A DNA stretch of 54,245 nt from an uncultured Myxococcaceae bacterium (GCA_945952225.1 CAMFHP010000049.1:1-54245); one strand, 5' to 3'. Shown: positions 33,849 through 42,093, counted from the first letter of the stretch. Program-made: numbers and translations. The notes: generated by a model not told the origin, from the sequence alone.

Positions 33849-34247
33849 ATGAGGCGACGCGCGGTGTGGCTCTCGATGGCGATGGCGTTGACCGCAATCG
33901 CACGCGGGCAGACAAGGCGAAACGCGCGGGTCACGACCACGCTCGTCGCGACGGAGCGGGCGTCGTTTCGGGCGGCGCAGACGACCCTCGCGTCGCAGCT
34001 TGCCGCCATCGATCGCTGCGTCACGAACGCACTCGTGACGGACCCTGCTCCCCTCTTGCGGAGCAAAATCATCGGTGCGACGATTCGACTCAGGCATGAC
34101 GGAACGGCTTCTTCCGTCGTGTTTTCACCACCGTTGACGTCACGCGGTCTCTCGGCATGTCTCGCCGAGTCGCTGCTTGACTGGACCCAGGCAGGGCCTA
34201 CAGCCCCGAGGGCGCGCGTGATCCTTCGGATCGCGGTCACACCGTGA
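33849..34247 (+). CDS. Small exported protein, AgmX/TonB-C-like core
   Basis: From ATG 33849 there are 132 residues with a signal peptide (RRRAVWLSMAMALTAIARG). The mature part has LAAIDRCVTNALVTDP, GATIRLRHDGTASSVVFSPP and LSACLAESLLDW, then a final strand ARVILRIAV. This order (Cys-containing helix, strand with a Gly at a turn, Cys-containing helix, strand) resembles the AgmX/PglI C-terminal domain common in myxobacteria. The coding sequence is visibly less GC-rich than its neighbours, perhaps a recent arrival. Function is unknown. Divergent from selB with 59 bases between starts. Confidence 0.72.
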   Translation: MRRRAVWLSMAMALTAIARGQTRRNARVTTTLVATERASFRAAQTTLASQLAAIDRCVTNALVTDPAPLLRSKIIGATIRLRHDGTASSVVFSPPLTSRGLSACLAESLLDWTQAGPTAPRARVILRIAVTP

Positions 34248-34390
34248 GGTGTGGTGAGGGTTCGAGAAGCGACGCAACACAGATCGCGCGAACGTCGCGG
34301 TGTATTCCGCACCGCCCCCGCCGCGCGCAGGCCGATGGAGCCCCGCGCAGGGCGCCGCTCGCATCCCACACTCCGGTGAGGTCACAGCAC

Positions 34391-35596
34391 ATGAATCGTT
34401 GGCTCCGCTCGCTCGCACTCCTCACGCCGCTGACGTTCGTCGCCTGCACGAGCGACCCGCAGCCGACCGCCGACGGCGGTGCGACCGACGCCTCGACCGA
34501 CGCGGCCCCCACCGACGCCGCCGCCGACCGTCCCGCCGACAGCGCCGCGTGTCGTGGCCTGGAGTCCGTGCCTCCGATCCCCGCGTTCGTGCCGCGTGAG
34601 GGCGTGCCCGTGGGCGCCATCGGGCAGGTGATGGGACGCCCGCCGGGCAACCTCCAGATCAACCAGCCCCGCATGAGCACGTCGGTGCAGTTCCAGCGCC
34701 GCACCTTCGCGGAGAACTCCTGCGAGGTCATCGAGGGCTGCACGATGCCCGGCAGCCGCCGGCTCCTTCGCTTCGACCTCGAGACGCCCAACAACGGCGA
34801 GGGCGACATGTACCTCGGCGCGCCGACGGCCTCGGGCCGCGCGGGTCCGCAGTTCGAGTGGGCCACCTGCCACCGGCACTACCACTTCATCGGCTACGCC
34901 GACTATCGCCTCTACGACAACTGCGGCACCGAGGTGGGACGCGGGCACAAGCAGTCGTTCTGCCTCGAAGACTCGCGCTACACGGGCAACGGCGGCTCGC
35001 CCCGCGCGACCACCCCGTACGACTGCAGCAACCAGGGCATCCACGCGGGCTACTCCGACGTGTACAGCCGCGTGCTCGACTGCCAGTTCGTCGACGTGAC
35101 CGACGTGCCGCCGGGCACCTACTACCTCCGCGCGCGCATCAACCTCGATCGCACCGTCGCCGAGTCGAACTACGACGACAACGTGGCCGTGGTCGAGGTG
35201 ACCATCCCCGACGAGAACGGCACCACGCCGACGCCGACGAACAACCCCCTCAACGCGTGCTCGCTCGGCGAGCAGGGCCCCGACCGCGACTGCGGCTGGG
35301 AGATGGAAGGCACGCACACCTGCACCCCCGGCGCGCGCGTCTCCGTGGGCTGCGACACCACGTGCTCGCCCTCCATCGGGAGCAACTGCCAGGGCGACGC
35401 GATGATCCGCATCTGCCCCGGCACCGGCGCGTGCACGGGCCAGAACGCGATCGTGCAGAGCGACAACTCGGGCTGCGGATCGAGCCTCTGCCCCGTCGCG
35501 CGCAACTTCGTGTGCCCCTCGTCGGGCCGCTACTCCGTGCTCCTCGGCACGTACGCGTCGGGTTCGCCCTCGGCGTGCATCATCGGCATCCAGTGA
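34391..35596 (+). CDS. Lipoprotein lysyl oxidase homologue (copper, LTQ-type)
   Basis: From ATG 34391 there are 401 residues. The lipobox is LTFVAC, followed by an Asp/Ala/Thr linker. The catalytic part matches animal lysyl oxidase: copper motif CHRHYH (160-165), GHKQSFCLED with Lys187, and YSDVYSRVLDCQ with Tyr225. Lys187 and Tyr225 align with the pair that forms the lysyl-tyrosine quinone cofactor (human Lys320 and Tyr355). VTDVPPGTYYLRARINLDRTVAESNYDDNV also follows the family. It should oxidise amines on proteins or small molecules at the cell surface. The C-terminal 120 residues hold many Cys and no recognised domain. A GGTGAGG ribosome site precedes the ATG. Confidence 0.9.
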   Translation: MNRWLRSLALLTPLTFVACTSDPQPTADGGATDASTDAAPTDAAADRPADSAACRGLESVPPIPAFVPREGVPVGAIGQVMGRPPGNLQINQPRMSTSVQFQRRTFAENSCEVIEGCTMPGSRRLLRFDLETPNNGEGDMYLGAPTASGRAGPQFEWATCHRHYHFIGYADYRLYDNCGTEVGRGHKQSFCLEDSRYTGNGGSPRATTPYDCSNQGIHAGYSDVYSRVLDCQFVDVTDVPPGTYYLRARINLDRTVAESNYDDNVAVVEVTIPDENGTTPTPTNNPLNACSLGEQGPDRDCGWEMEGTHTCTPGARVSVGCDTTCSPSIGSNCQGDAMIRICPGTGACTGQNAIVQSDNSGCGSSLCPVARNFVCPSSGRYSVLLGTYASGSPSACIIGIQ

Positions 35597-35603
35597 GCTC
35601 CGC

Positions 35604-35628
35604 GCGCGGTGCCCTCACGGCGCCGCGC
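35604..35628 (+). terminator. Terminator-like hairpin after the lysyl oxidase gene
   Basis: Ten-base arms with a single G-U wobble and a 5-base loop begin 8 bases after the stop codon. There is no U-tract. Its position directly behind the gene supports a termination or mRNA-end role. Confidence 0.6.
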
Positions 35629-35783
35629 ATGCACCGCCTCGCTCCCACAGCCCCCCACTCTGCTCCCCTCGTGACCGAGCCGCGCCCCTCGCGCGCGGTG
35701 CGATCGCGCCGTCACGCCCTCCGACGGGCACCGTCACACCGCAAACTGAACATCGAGTCAGTGTCAAGAATCCGGCATGGTTC

Positions 35784-35810
35784 TTTGACGGTCTCGTGGG
35801 TGGCGTCAAA
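35784..35810. promoter_or_regulatory. Inverted repeat TTTGACG-N13-CGTCAAA
   Basis: Perfect 7-base arms lie in the only AT-richer part of the 443-base spacer, about 230 bases before the PAS/AAA+ regulator start. A partial further copy, ATGACGG, follows within 5 bases. The spacing fits a dimeric regulator's half sites. Which protein binds is unknown; self-regulation by the adjacent Fis-type HTH protein is one option. Confidence 0.45.
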
Positions 35811-36039
35811 ACCATGACGGTACGGAGATCGGCCATTTGCTGCGATTCACCGACGAATCCGCGGACATGTTCGGTCTCCCACCGCAGATGTGACGGCCCG
35901 GGGGGCTCGGCACGGCGCTCGCTCTAGGAGTGATCACCGGTCGGACAGCGGAGCGGGACGGCGCCGCGTCGGACCTGACGGTTCACCACAAGGGCATTTC
36001 ACACGCGTTCGCGGGGCGAGCGCAGGGGCGAGGTCTGTC

Positions 36040-38160
36040 ATGAGCATGAACAACGAGAGCGTGTCGTCGGCGGTCGTGGGCGAGGGCGTGGACGCGGGCG
36101 CCGAGATGGTGACGGCGGACCCGGCGGACCGCGAGCGCTGGCTGTCGCTCGACGCGCTTCCGTCGGCCGTGGCGATGGTCGATCGCAAGGGCAACGTGCG
36201 CTGGGCCAACGCGGCGTGGCTGCGCATCGCGGCCGAGCGTCAGGAGCGTGAGGTCACGGTCGTCGGGCTGAGCTTCAACCACGTGACCGGGCGGGTGATG
36301 GGCTACGACAGCAACGCCGCCGCGAACGCGCGAGACGGACTGCGCGCGGTGCTCGCAGGGTCGAAGCCCGCGTGCGAGTTCGAGTTCGCGTGTCACCCGA
36401 AAGGCGGCGAGGCCTGGTACGCGCTCTCGATCACGCCGTGCATGGTCGACGGCGAGCGCGGGGCGATGGTGCAGCAGACCGAGGTGACCGACCTCAAGCA
36501 GAACGAGCGCCGCCGCTCGCTCAACCGCGCCGTGGCGCGCGCCATGGGCCGCGAAGACTCGCGCCGCGAGATGCTCCGCGACGTGATCACCCAGGTGCTC
36601 ACGCAGATGGACTGGTGCGTGGCCGCGCGCTGGGCCTGGGACCGCGCCTCGCAGAGCCTCCGCTGCGACGCGGTGTACTCGCAGCGCCCCGACGGCAACC
36701 GCGGCTGGGGCACGCTCAGCAACACGCAGGGCCTCGCCGCGCGCGTCTGGACCACGCACTGCACCCAGTGGAGCGACGGGCTCGACCGCGAAGACGCCGC
36801 CGTCGTGCGCACCGTGCTCGGCGGCGCGTCGGAGGGTGTGGTCGAGGCCGTGGGTGTTCCCGTGGGCCGCGACGGTCACGCCGACGGCGTGGTGGTGTTC
36901 TACGCCACGCACGGCCACCGCCCCGACACCGCGCTCATGGACATGCTCTCGTCGCTCCTCGTGGGCGGCCGCTACACCCCGATGGCCGCGGCCCCCACGG
37001 CCCCCACGGCGGCCCGCTCGCAGCGCCCCGCGTCGCGCGACTCGATCAGCTCGGTGGTCGACCTCGCGGCGGCCTCGCTCTGCACGGTGCTCGTGACCGG
37101 CGAGCGCGGCAGCGGCAAGGCCCGCGCGGCCCGTGAGATCCACCTCGCCGGCGAGCGCGCCCGCGGACCTTACGTGGAGTGCGACTGCACCACGCTCTCG
37201 CCCCGCGACTTCGACAGCACCCTCTTCGGCGTCGAGGCGGGCGTGATCCCGGGCTCGGACCGTCCGCGCCGCGGGCTCTTCGAACAGGCCGCCGGGGGCA
37301 CGCTGGTGTTCCGCGAGGTGGGCGCGCTCGACCCCGCGTCGCAGACCAAGCTCCTCAAGGTGCTCGAAGCGCACAGCTACCACCGCGTGGGCGGCACGCG
37401 CGAGCTCACCCCCGACGTGCGCGTCATCGCCACGAGCGCCCGCGAGCTCCGCGGCGCCGCGCACCGCAAGGCCTTCTCCGAAGACCTGCTCCAGCGCCTC
37501 TCGTCGCTCGTGATCACCGTGCCCTCGCTCCGCGACCGCCGCGCCGAGCTCGGCGACGTCGCCCGCGCCGTGCTCACCGACCTCGCCCGTGCGTACAACC
37601 GCGCGGCCCCGACCCTCGACGACGAGGGCCTCTTCGCGCTCAACACCTACGAGTGGCCCGGCAACGTGCGCGAGCTTCGCAACGTGCTCGAACGCGCCTG
37701 GCTCGGCGTCGGCGAGCGCGTCTCGCACGAGACCCTGCTCACGGCCATCACGAGCCTCCGCGACACCGCGGCCAACGACATCGCGCCGCCCGCGTCGCCC
37801 TCGCGCCCCGCGCCGCGCATGGAGCAGCGCCCCGCCGTTGCCGCGCGCCCCGCGGCCCCCGCGCAGACCACGCAGCAGGTGACCACGGCGCTCCTCGGCG
37901 CGCCCGATCCGCTGAGCGTCACGCTCGCCGACGTGGAGCGCGCCCACATCGAGCGCGTGCTGGTGCAGACGGGCTTCAACATGCGCCGCGCGGCCGCCGC
38001 GCTCGACATCTCGCGCTCGACGCTCTACCTCCGCGCCAAGCACTACAAGCTCAACATCTCGCGGTCGCGCCTCGGGGGACACGCCGAGGTCGAGAACGAC
38101 AACGACGCGGACTTCGAGCTCGATCAGAACGACGCGGACATCGCCGCGACGGGCACCTGA
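36040..38160 (+). CDS. PAS-GAF-AAA+-Fis regulator with degenerate sigma-54 motifs
   Basis: From ATG 36040 there are 706 residues: a PAS domain (about 36-150), a GAF-like domain (about 160-305), an AAA+ domain (about 325-560) and a Fis-type HTH (about 630-675, AAALDISRSTLYLRAKHY). The layout is that of a bacterial enhancer-binding protein, but key motifs differ. Walker A is GERGSGKA (354-361). Walker B is GTLVFREVG where LDE is usual, so the Asp is Arg. The GAFTGA loop that contacts sigma-54 reads GVIPGS. The Arg-finger region and YEWPGNVREL remain. It may regulate without activating sigma-54. It ends in an acidic Asn/Asp-rich tail. Confidence 0.86.
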   Translation: MSMNNESVSSAVVGEGVDAGAEMVTADPADRERWLSLDALPSAVAMVDRKGNVRWANAAWLRIAAERQEREVTVVGLSFNHVTGRVMGYDSNAAANARDGLRAVLAGSKPACEFEFACHPKGGEAWYALSITPCMVDGERGAMVQQTEVTDLKQNERRRSLNRAVARAMGREDSRREMLRDVITQVLTQMDWCVAARWAWDRASQSLRCDAVYSQRPDGNRGWGTLSNTQGLAARVWTTHCTQWSDGLDREDAAVVRTVLGGASEGVVEAVGVPVGRDGHADGVVVFYATHGHRPDTALMDMLSSLLVGGRYTPMAAAPTAPTAARSQRPASRDSISSVVDLAAASLCTVLVTGERGSGKARAAREIHLAGERARGPYVECDCTTLSPRDFDSTLFGVEAGVIPGSDRPRRGLFEQAAGGTLVFREVGALDPASQTKLLKVLEAHSYHRVGGTRELTPDVRVIATSARELRGAAHRKAFSEDLLQRLSSLVITVPSLRDRRAELGDVARAVLTDLARAYNRAAPTLDDEGLFALNTYEWPGNVRELRNVLERAWLGVGERVSHETLLTAITSLRDTAANDIAPPASPSRPAPRMEQRPAVAARPAAPAQTTQQVTTALLGAPDPLSVTLADVERAHIERVLVQTGFNMRRAAAALDISRSTLYLRAKHYKLNISRSRLGGHAEVENDNDADFELDQNDADIAATGT

Positions 38161-38829
38161 TCACACCCGCAGCACCGCCCCGAGAATCGCCAGCGCCACC
38201 GAGCTCGCCGAGAGTGCGGTGGCGCCCGCGGGCGGAAGGAGCTTCGGGTACACCTCGGGCTCCGTTCTCCAGGTGATGAGCGGCGGCGACACGAAGCGCA
38301 CGCCGCGGTCGTAGAGGGCCACCGAGCGACGCATCGGGTGCTGCATCACGGCCTCCTCACGGCGCACCGTGCCGATCACCGCCACGCGCTCCCCCACCCG
38401 CAAGCGAAGCTCCTCGACCAGCATCTCGTGGTCGCCGCCCTCGACCTCGTAGTCGATGCGCGCCTGGCCCGGATCGAGCGCGATGCGACCGGACTCGTCT
38501 TCGATCCAGATGGCCGTCGTCGAGCGCTCCACGCGGGAGAGAATGCGCGCCGCCGAAGGGCCTCGGCCCTCGATGGTGTAGTGATGCACCTCGCGCACGG
38601 CCACGAGCGCGTCGTCGTCGAGGGAGCGCATCGGCGCGTCACATCCGAGCGTGCCGACGATCTTCACGAGCCCGTCGCCGCAGAGGCCGATGGGCGTCAC
38701 GGGAAGCCGCGCGAGGGCCCGCACGTCGGCCAGGGTCATGGGACCGAGCTGACGGCGGTAGTGCTGCACGAGGCTCCCCACGGTGGCGGCGCCGGCGAGG
38801 GCCGACCCGACGAGCAGCGGTGCGAACAT
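38161..38829 (-). CDS. GIDE-like membrane protein
   Basis: From ATG 38829 there are 222 residues with an N-terminal membrane helix (APLLVGSALAGAATVGSLV) and a C-terminal one (ALSASSVALAILGAVL). Between them is a domain with GLVKIVGTL, REVHHYTIEG, TTAIWIEDESGRIALDPGQARIDYE and VGERVAVIGTVRREE. This resembles the GIDE domain of mitochondrial MUL1-type proteins and its bacterial relatives. No RING finger is present. Function in bacteria is unknown. Its stop codon abuts the stop of the convergent PAS/AAA+ gene with no spacer. The 146-base spacer upstream to lexA holds nothing recognised. Confidence 0.72.
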   Translation of the reverse strand: MFAPLLVGSALAGAATVGSLVQHYRRQLGPMTLADVRALARLPVTPIGLCGDGLVKIVGTLGCDAPMRSLDDDALVAVREVHHYTIEGRGPSAARILSRVERSTTAIWIEDESGRIALDPGQARIDYEVEGGDHEMLVEELRLRVGERVAVIGTVRREEAVMQHPMRRSVALYDRGVRFVSPPLITWRTEPEVYPKLLPPAGATALSASSVALAILGAVLRV

Positions 38830-38975
38830 CGACGGAACCTTCGGGGTGCAGAGGGGACGGTGCGAAACGACCACACGCGCAGCCCGCACGCGGGGCGCGC
38901 GGTGCACTGAGTATCACGTCGGCGGAGGGGGATTCGACCGCGCGCTGGCGGTCACGCGCAGGGGATGGGCGCGGG

Positions 38976-39677
38976 TCACGCGGGGCGCGGGTTCGACACG
39001 GAGCGGAAGAGCCCCACCACCACGCCCAGGATGCGGAAGTTCCCGAGCTCGGAGCGGCGCACGTAGATGGGCGCGAGGCGCTTGTTCTCGGGCTGGAGCT
39101 TCACGTGGTCGCGCTCGGGGAAGTAGCGCTTCACCGTGGCCTCGTCACCGACGAGGGCCACCACGATCTCGGCGCGGTTCGCGGTCTCCTGACGGCGCAC
39201 GAAGAGAATGTCGCCGTCGTGGATGCCCGCTTCGATCATCGAGTCGCCGCGCACGCGGAGGGCGAAGGTCTCGCCGCCGCCCGAGGCCCCACGCAGGAGC
39301 GACGGGTCCATCATGAACTGCTGCTCGACGTTCTGCGACGCGAAGGTCAGCGGACCGGCGGCCACGCGGCCCACGAGCGGCACGTTCACCATGTTGGTGT
39401 TCGCGGGCTCGGCGTCGGCGTGGATGTCGATCGCGGCCTCGTCGTCGTTCCCCTCGGCCCCTTCGGGCATCGTGGGGCGCAGCGCGCGGGACTTCATGTC
39501 TTCGCGGCGGAGGTATCCCTTGCGTTCGAGCGCGCGGAGGTGGTCGCTCACGCCGTTGGTGGAGCGGATGTTCATCTCCGTGCCGATCTCGCGCAGCGTC
39601 GGGGGATAGCCGCGCTCGCGGATCGAACGGCGGATGAACTCGAGGATCGCTTCCTGACGTTCGGTAAGAGGTTGCAT
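38976..39677 (-). CDS. lexA: LexA repressor
   Basis: From ATG 39677 there are 233 residues. The winged helix (1-65) has TERQEAILEFIRRSIRERGY, PPTLREIGTEMNI and GVSDHLRALERKGYL. An acidic linker of about 25 residues follows. The cleavage site is the Ala-Gly in VGRVAAGPL. The catalytic Ser is in RGDSMIEAGI and the Lys in ATVKRYF. LexA represses DNA-damage genes until RecA filaments trigger self-cleavage. Its promoter holds a LexA-box-like site, so it is probably self-regulated. The longer reading frame upstream has no homology. Confidence 0.96.
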   Translation of the reverse strand: MQPLTERQEAILEFIRRSIRERGYPPTLREIGTEMNIRSTNGVSDHLRALERKGYLRREDMKSRALRPTMPEGAEGNDDEAAIDIHADAEPANTNMVNVPLVGRVAAGPLTFASQNVEQQFMMDPSLLRGASGGGETFALRVRGDSMIEAGIHDGDILFVRRQETANRAEIVVALVGDEATVKRYFPERDHVKLQPENKRLAPIYVRRSELGNFRILGVVVGLFRSVSNPRPA

Positions 39678-39727
39678 GGCCGGGCCGATCCCTTCTGCGG
39701 GGTGAACAGGTGTGGAGTCCGGCGGCG

Positions 39728-39757
39728 ACCGTACTGAACGCTCGCGCAGCCTGTCAA
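39728..39757 (-). promoter_or_regulatory. lexA promoter with LexA-box-like operator
   Basis: On the minus strand a perfect -35 TTGACA (39757-39752) is followed by an 18-base spacer and -10 TACGGT (39733-39728). Between them CTGCGCGAGCGTTCAGT (39749-39733) matches 14 of 17 positions of the Myxococcus xanthus LexA box as I recall it (CTRHAMRYBYGTTCAGS). An operator overlapping the spacer and -10 is the expected layout for autorepression. The divergent mepA-like gene starts at 39820 and could be affected too. Confidence 0.72.
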
Positions 39758-39819
39758 ATCGCTTGTGCGTTGTCGAAGAGTGGAGCCCGCCGCGCACGGT
39801 CTGGTAGTGCGTCGTTTCC

Positions 39820-40668
39820 GTGCGGCGGACTTCACGGACCCTCACCTGGCTTGCCTCGCTGATCGCGCTGCTCTGCGCGTCGGTGGCCGTTGCGCAGCCG
39901 CGCGCGAGCGCCCGCAACGGACGCACCTCGTCGCGGGCTCCTGCGCGACCGAGGCTCCCGCCGAGCGCGTCGTTGGGGTGGGCCAACAGCGGCACGCTCG
40001 AACACGGGCGCTCGCTCACCGAGGGCGAGGGCGTGCGCTTCATGCCCGGTCGCTCGCTGCACTGGGGCACCGACGAGCTGGTGTCGCTCCTCGAACGTGT
40101 GGGCGCCGCGATGCGACGTCGCTTCGGCGCGCGCATCACCGTGGGAGACCTCTCGGCGGAGCACGGCGGGCCTGTGATCCGTCACCGCTCGCACCAGAGC
40201 GGCCGCGACGCCGACGTGGGCTTCTTCGCGCGGCTCGTCACACCCCGCGGCGCCGGAGCTCCGACGGACCTCAACGACTACGTGTCCTTCGACGCGAACG
40301 GCCGCTCCCTCGACGGCCGCTACGTCTTCGACACCGCGCGCAACTGGTCGCTGCTCGAAGAGATCCTCACCGACCGCCGCGTCGAGGTGGAGCGCATCTT
40401 CATCTCGGCCCCGCTGCGCCAGCGCCTGCTCACCTTCGGCCGCGAGCACGGGGCCTCGTCGTCGCTCCTCGAACGCGCCGCGCTCACGCTGCTTCAGCCG
40501 CGCGGGGTGTCTCCCCACGACAACCACTTTCACGTGCGAATCGGGTGCCCCACGGGCGACCACGAGTGCCGTGAGGGGGTGCGCGCGCGCCGTGTGATCC
40601 GTCGTCGTCCGGTGCGTCCCACGGCGGGCCGCCACGCGTCGCAGCACGACCTCGCGCGCCGTCGCTGA
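39820..40668 (+). CDS. MepA-like murein endopeptidase (M74 family)
   Basis: These 282 residues begin with GTG and a signal peptide (TLTWLASLIALLCASVAVA). The catalytic domain has the LAS-type metal site HRSHQSGRDADVGF (His and Asp ligands), DLSAEHGGPVIRHRSH upstream and the C-terminal HDNHFHVRI, the layout of penicillin-insensitive murein endopeptidase MepA, which cuts cross-links. An Arg-rich tail follows. Placement across from the lexA operator raises the possibility of damage-linked control, which is inference only. The start is the only one giving a proper signal peptide. Confidence 0.86.
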   Translation: MRRTSRTLTWLASLIALLCASVAVAQPRASARNGRTSSRAPARPRLPPSASLGWANSGTLEHGRSLTEGEGVRFMPGRSLHWGTDELVSLLERVGAAMRRRFGARITVGDLSAEHGGPVIRHRSHQSGRDADVGFFARLVTPRGAGAPTDLNDYVSFDANGRSLDGRYVFDTARNWSLLEEILTDRRVEVERIFISAPLRQRLLTFGREHGASSSLLERAALTLLQPRGVSPHDNHFHVRIGCPTGDHECREGVRARRVIRRRPVRPTAGRHASQHDLARRR

Positions 40669-40678
40669 CCCGCAATCC

Positions 40679-41566
40679 CTACGGCTCTTCGAGCGTCTGC
40701 ACGCCCACGAGCCCCGCGCCCGAGAACACCCGCACGCGCAGCCGGAACGTGCCCGCGTACGGAGCGCAGTGACGGATGCTCTCGACGTTGCGCCGCGTGG
40801 CGTCTTGCGCGACGCGATGGCCCGCGGGGTCTTCGAGCTCCAGCACGAGGTCGGCCACGCTCGGAACGCCCGCGGCCACGACGTCGACACATCGGCCCGA
40901 GGCGATCTCGATGCGCGACTCCCACGCGCCGTTGGTGGCCAACGTGGTGCGGGTCATCGCGGTGAGCCCGGTGATGCCCTCGCGCTGCCGTGCGAAGGCC
41001 TGCACCTGACGCCCCACGTAGTCGTCTCCGCCGATCGGAAATCGCTGCGTCGAAGGGCCCTGCGCGCGCGGTCTCGCATCGGCGTTCGGAGCCTGCGCGG
41101 CGGCGCTCGCGGGCGCCGACTCCACGCGCTCGTCGGTGGGCACCACGGCGAGGTACCACCACGACTCGCCCTCGGCGCGCACCTCCAGGCTGTAGAGCGA
41201 TCCCTCTTCGCGCGCGCAGAAGCGCTGACGTGCAGCGCGGGGCACCGTGGCCGTCATCGCGAGCGAGTCGCCCACGCGCGCGCGGCCTGCGATCACCTGC
41301 GCGAACACCGGCGCGGCCCCCGTGGCGTAGCCCACGAGTTCGTAGCAGCGCCCGCGTTCGAGGGGCATGCGGAGGGTCTCTTCCCACGGCTGCGCGCGTC
41401 GGTGACGGCGCGTGTGGTTGAGCACGGGCGCGGCGCTCCCCCGCGCGGCCACGACCACGCTCATGGGGTTCACCTCGGGCGGCACACCCGCGTCTTCGCC
41501 ATGCGCGAGCACGGCCGACGGAAGCACGCAGACACCCACCATCCAGAAGCCACGGCGCGGTCGCAC
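40679..41566 (-). CDS. Exported protein of unknown function
   Basis: From GTG 41566 there are 295 residues with a signal peptide (RPRRGFWMVGVCVLPSAVLAHG). The mature protein has two halves joined by an Ala/Pro/Arg linker (about 150-175). Each half shows a strand-rich pattern with a Cys: GRCYELVGYATGAAPVFAQV in the first and GRCVDVVAAGVPSVADLVLEL then CAPYAGTFRLRVRV in the second. This looks like a duplicated small beta-sandwich, as in secreted PPC/DUF4384-like proteins. I do not recognise a named family. Divergent from the DUF2752 gene, 47 bases apart. Confidence 0.72.
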   Translation of the reverse strand: MRPRRGFWMVGVCVLPSAVLAHGEDAGVPPEVNPMSVVVAARGSAAPVLNHTRRHRRAQPWEETLRMPLERGRCYELVGYATGAAPVFAQVIAGRARVGDSLAMTATVPRAARQRFCAREEGSLYSLEVRAEGESWWYLAVVPTDERVESAPASAAAQAPNADARPRAQGPSTQRFPIGGDDYVGRQVQAFARQREGITGLTAMTRTTLATNGAWESRIEIASGRCVDVVAAGVPSVADLVLELEDPAGHRVAQDATRRNVESIRHCAPYAGTFRLRVRVFSGAGLVGVQTLEEP

Positions 41567-41613
41567 GGGCCGACGATACCGTCGCCGCGACCGCGGGTGA
41601 TACAACCTCGTGC

Positions 41614-42093
41614 GTGGAGCCCGCCGCGCCCGAGTACCAGCCCTTCGCGCCGTCTCCCTCGCCCCCGACGCCCACGTGGCCCGCGCGCCTCGCGTGGAGC
41701 GTCGCGGCCCTCGGATCGTGGTTCGTCGTGATCGTCGCGGCGAGGCTCTCGCCCGACCCGCGCGGCTTCGGCACCCACCAGCAGCTCGGGCTCCCGCCGT
41801 GCCGCTTCGAGGAGTTCACCCACGTCCCCTGCCCCGGCTGCGGACTCACCACGAGCTTCGCCGCCATGGCCCACGGGCACGTGCTCACGGCCTTTCGCGC
41901 GCACCTCATGGGCCCGCTGCTCTTTCTGCTCACCGTGGGCCTCGCGCTGGGCGCTCCCTACGCCGCCCGCCGCGCAATGCCCCTCGCGCAGCCGCTCACG
42001 CACCGCGCCGCCCTCCCGGTGCTCTCGGTCACCCTCGCCGCGGGCCTCGTGACCTTCGCGATCCGCCTGTTTCACAAGCTCGCAGGCGCGTAA
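41614..42093 (+). CDS. DUF2752 membrane protein
   Basis: Starting at GTG 41614, the 159 residues hold the DUF2752 hallmark CPGCGLTTSFAAMAHG, preceded by CRFEEFTHVPCPGC. About three transmembrane segments occupy residues 28-50, 95-115 and 135-155. The N-terminal 22 residues are Pro-rich. The paired Cys in CxxCG could bind metal or heme. The family has no established function. It is the first gene of a plus-strand series leading to a TonB-dependent receptor and two lipoproteins. Its stop codon lies inside one copy of the repeat CGTAACAC. Confidence 0.85.
   Translation: MEPAAPEYQPFAPSPSPPTPTWPARLAWSVAALGSWFVVIVAARLSPDPRGFGTHQQLGLPPCRFEEFTHVPCPGCGLTTSFAAMAHGHVLTAFRAHLMGPLLFLLTVGLALGAPYAARRAMPLAQPLTHRAALPVLSVTLAAGLVTFAIRLFHKLAGA

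Larger units (their letters stand above)
35597..36039. other. 443-base intergenic region before the PAS/AAA+ regulator
   Basis: No coding sequence is convincing here. Just after the lysyl oxidase stop, GCGCGGTGCC (35604-35613) pairs with GGCGCCGCGC (35619-35628) around CTCAC with one G-U pair, a likely transcript end. A less GC-rich stretch (about 35735-35900) contains the repeat described at 35784-35810. A promoter for the regulator is expected in the last 200 bases, but no clear -35/-10 or -24/-12 pair was found. Confidence 0.5.

Noticed and set aside
35765..35795. Possible sigma-54 (-24/-12) promoter, CGGCATG then TTTGA
   Set aside because: The GG is present but the -12 GC is missing at the required spacing, so it does not meet the consensus.
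35983..38082. 699-residue frame antisense to the PAS/AAA+ regulator
   Set aside because: No motif was seen and it is fully antisense to a multidomain protein.
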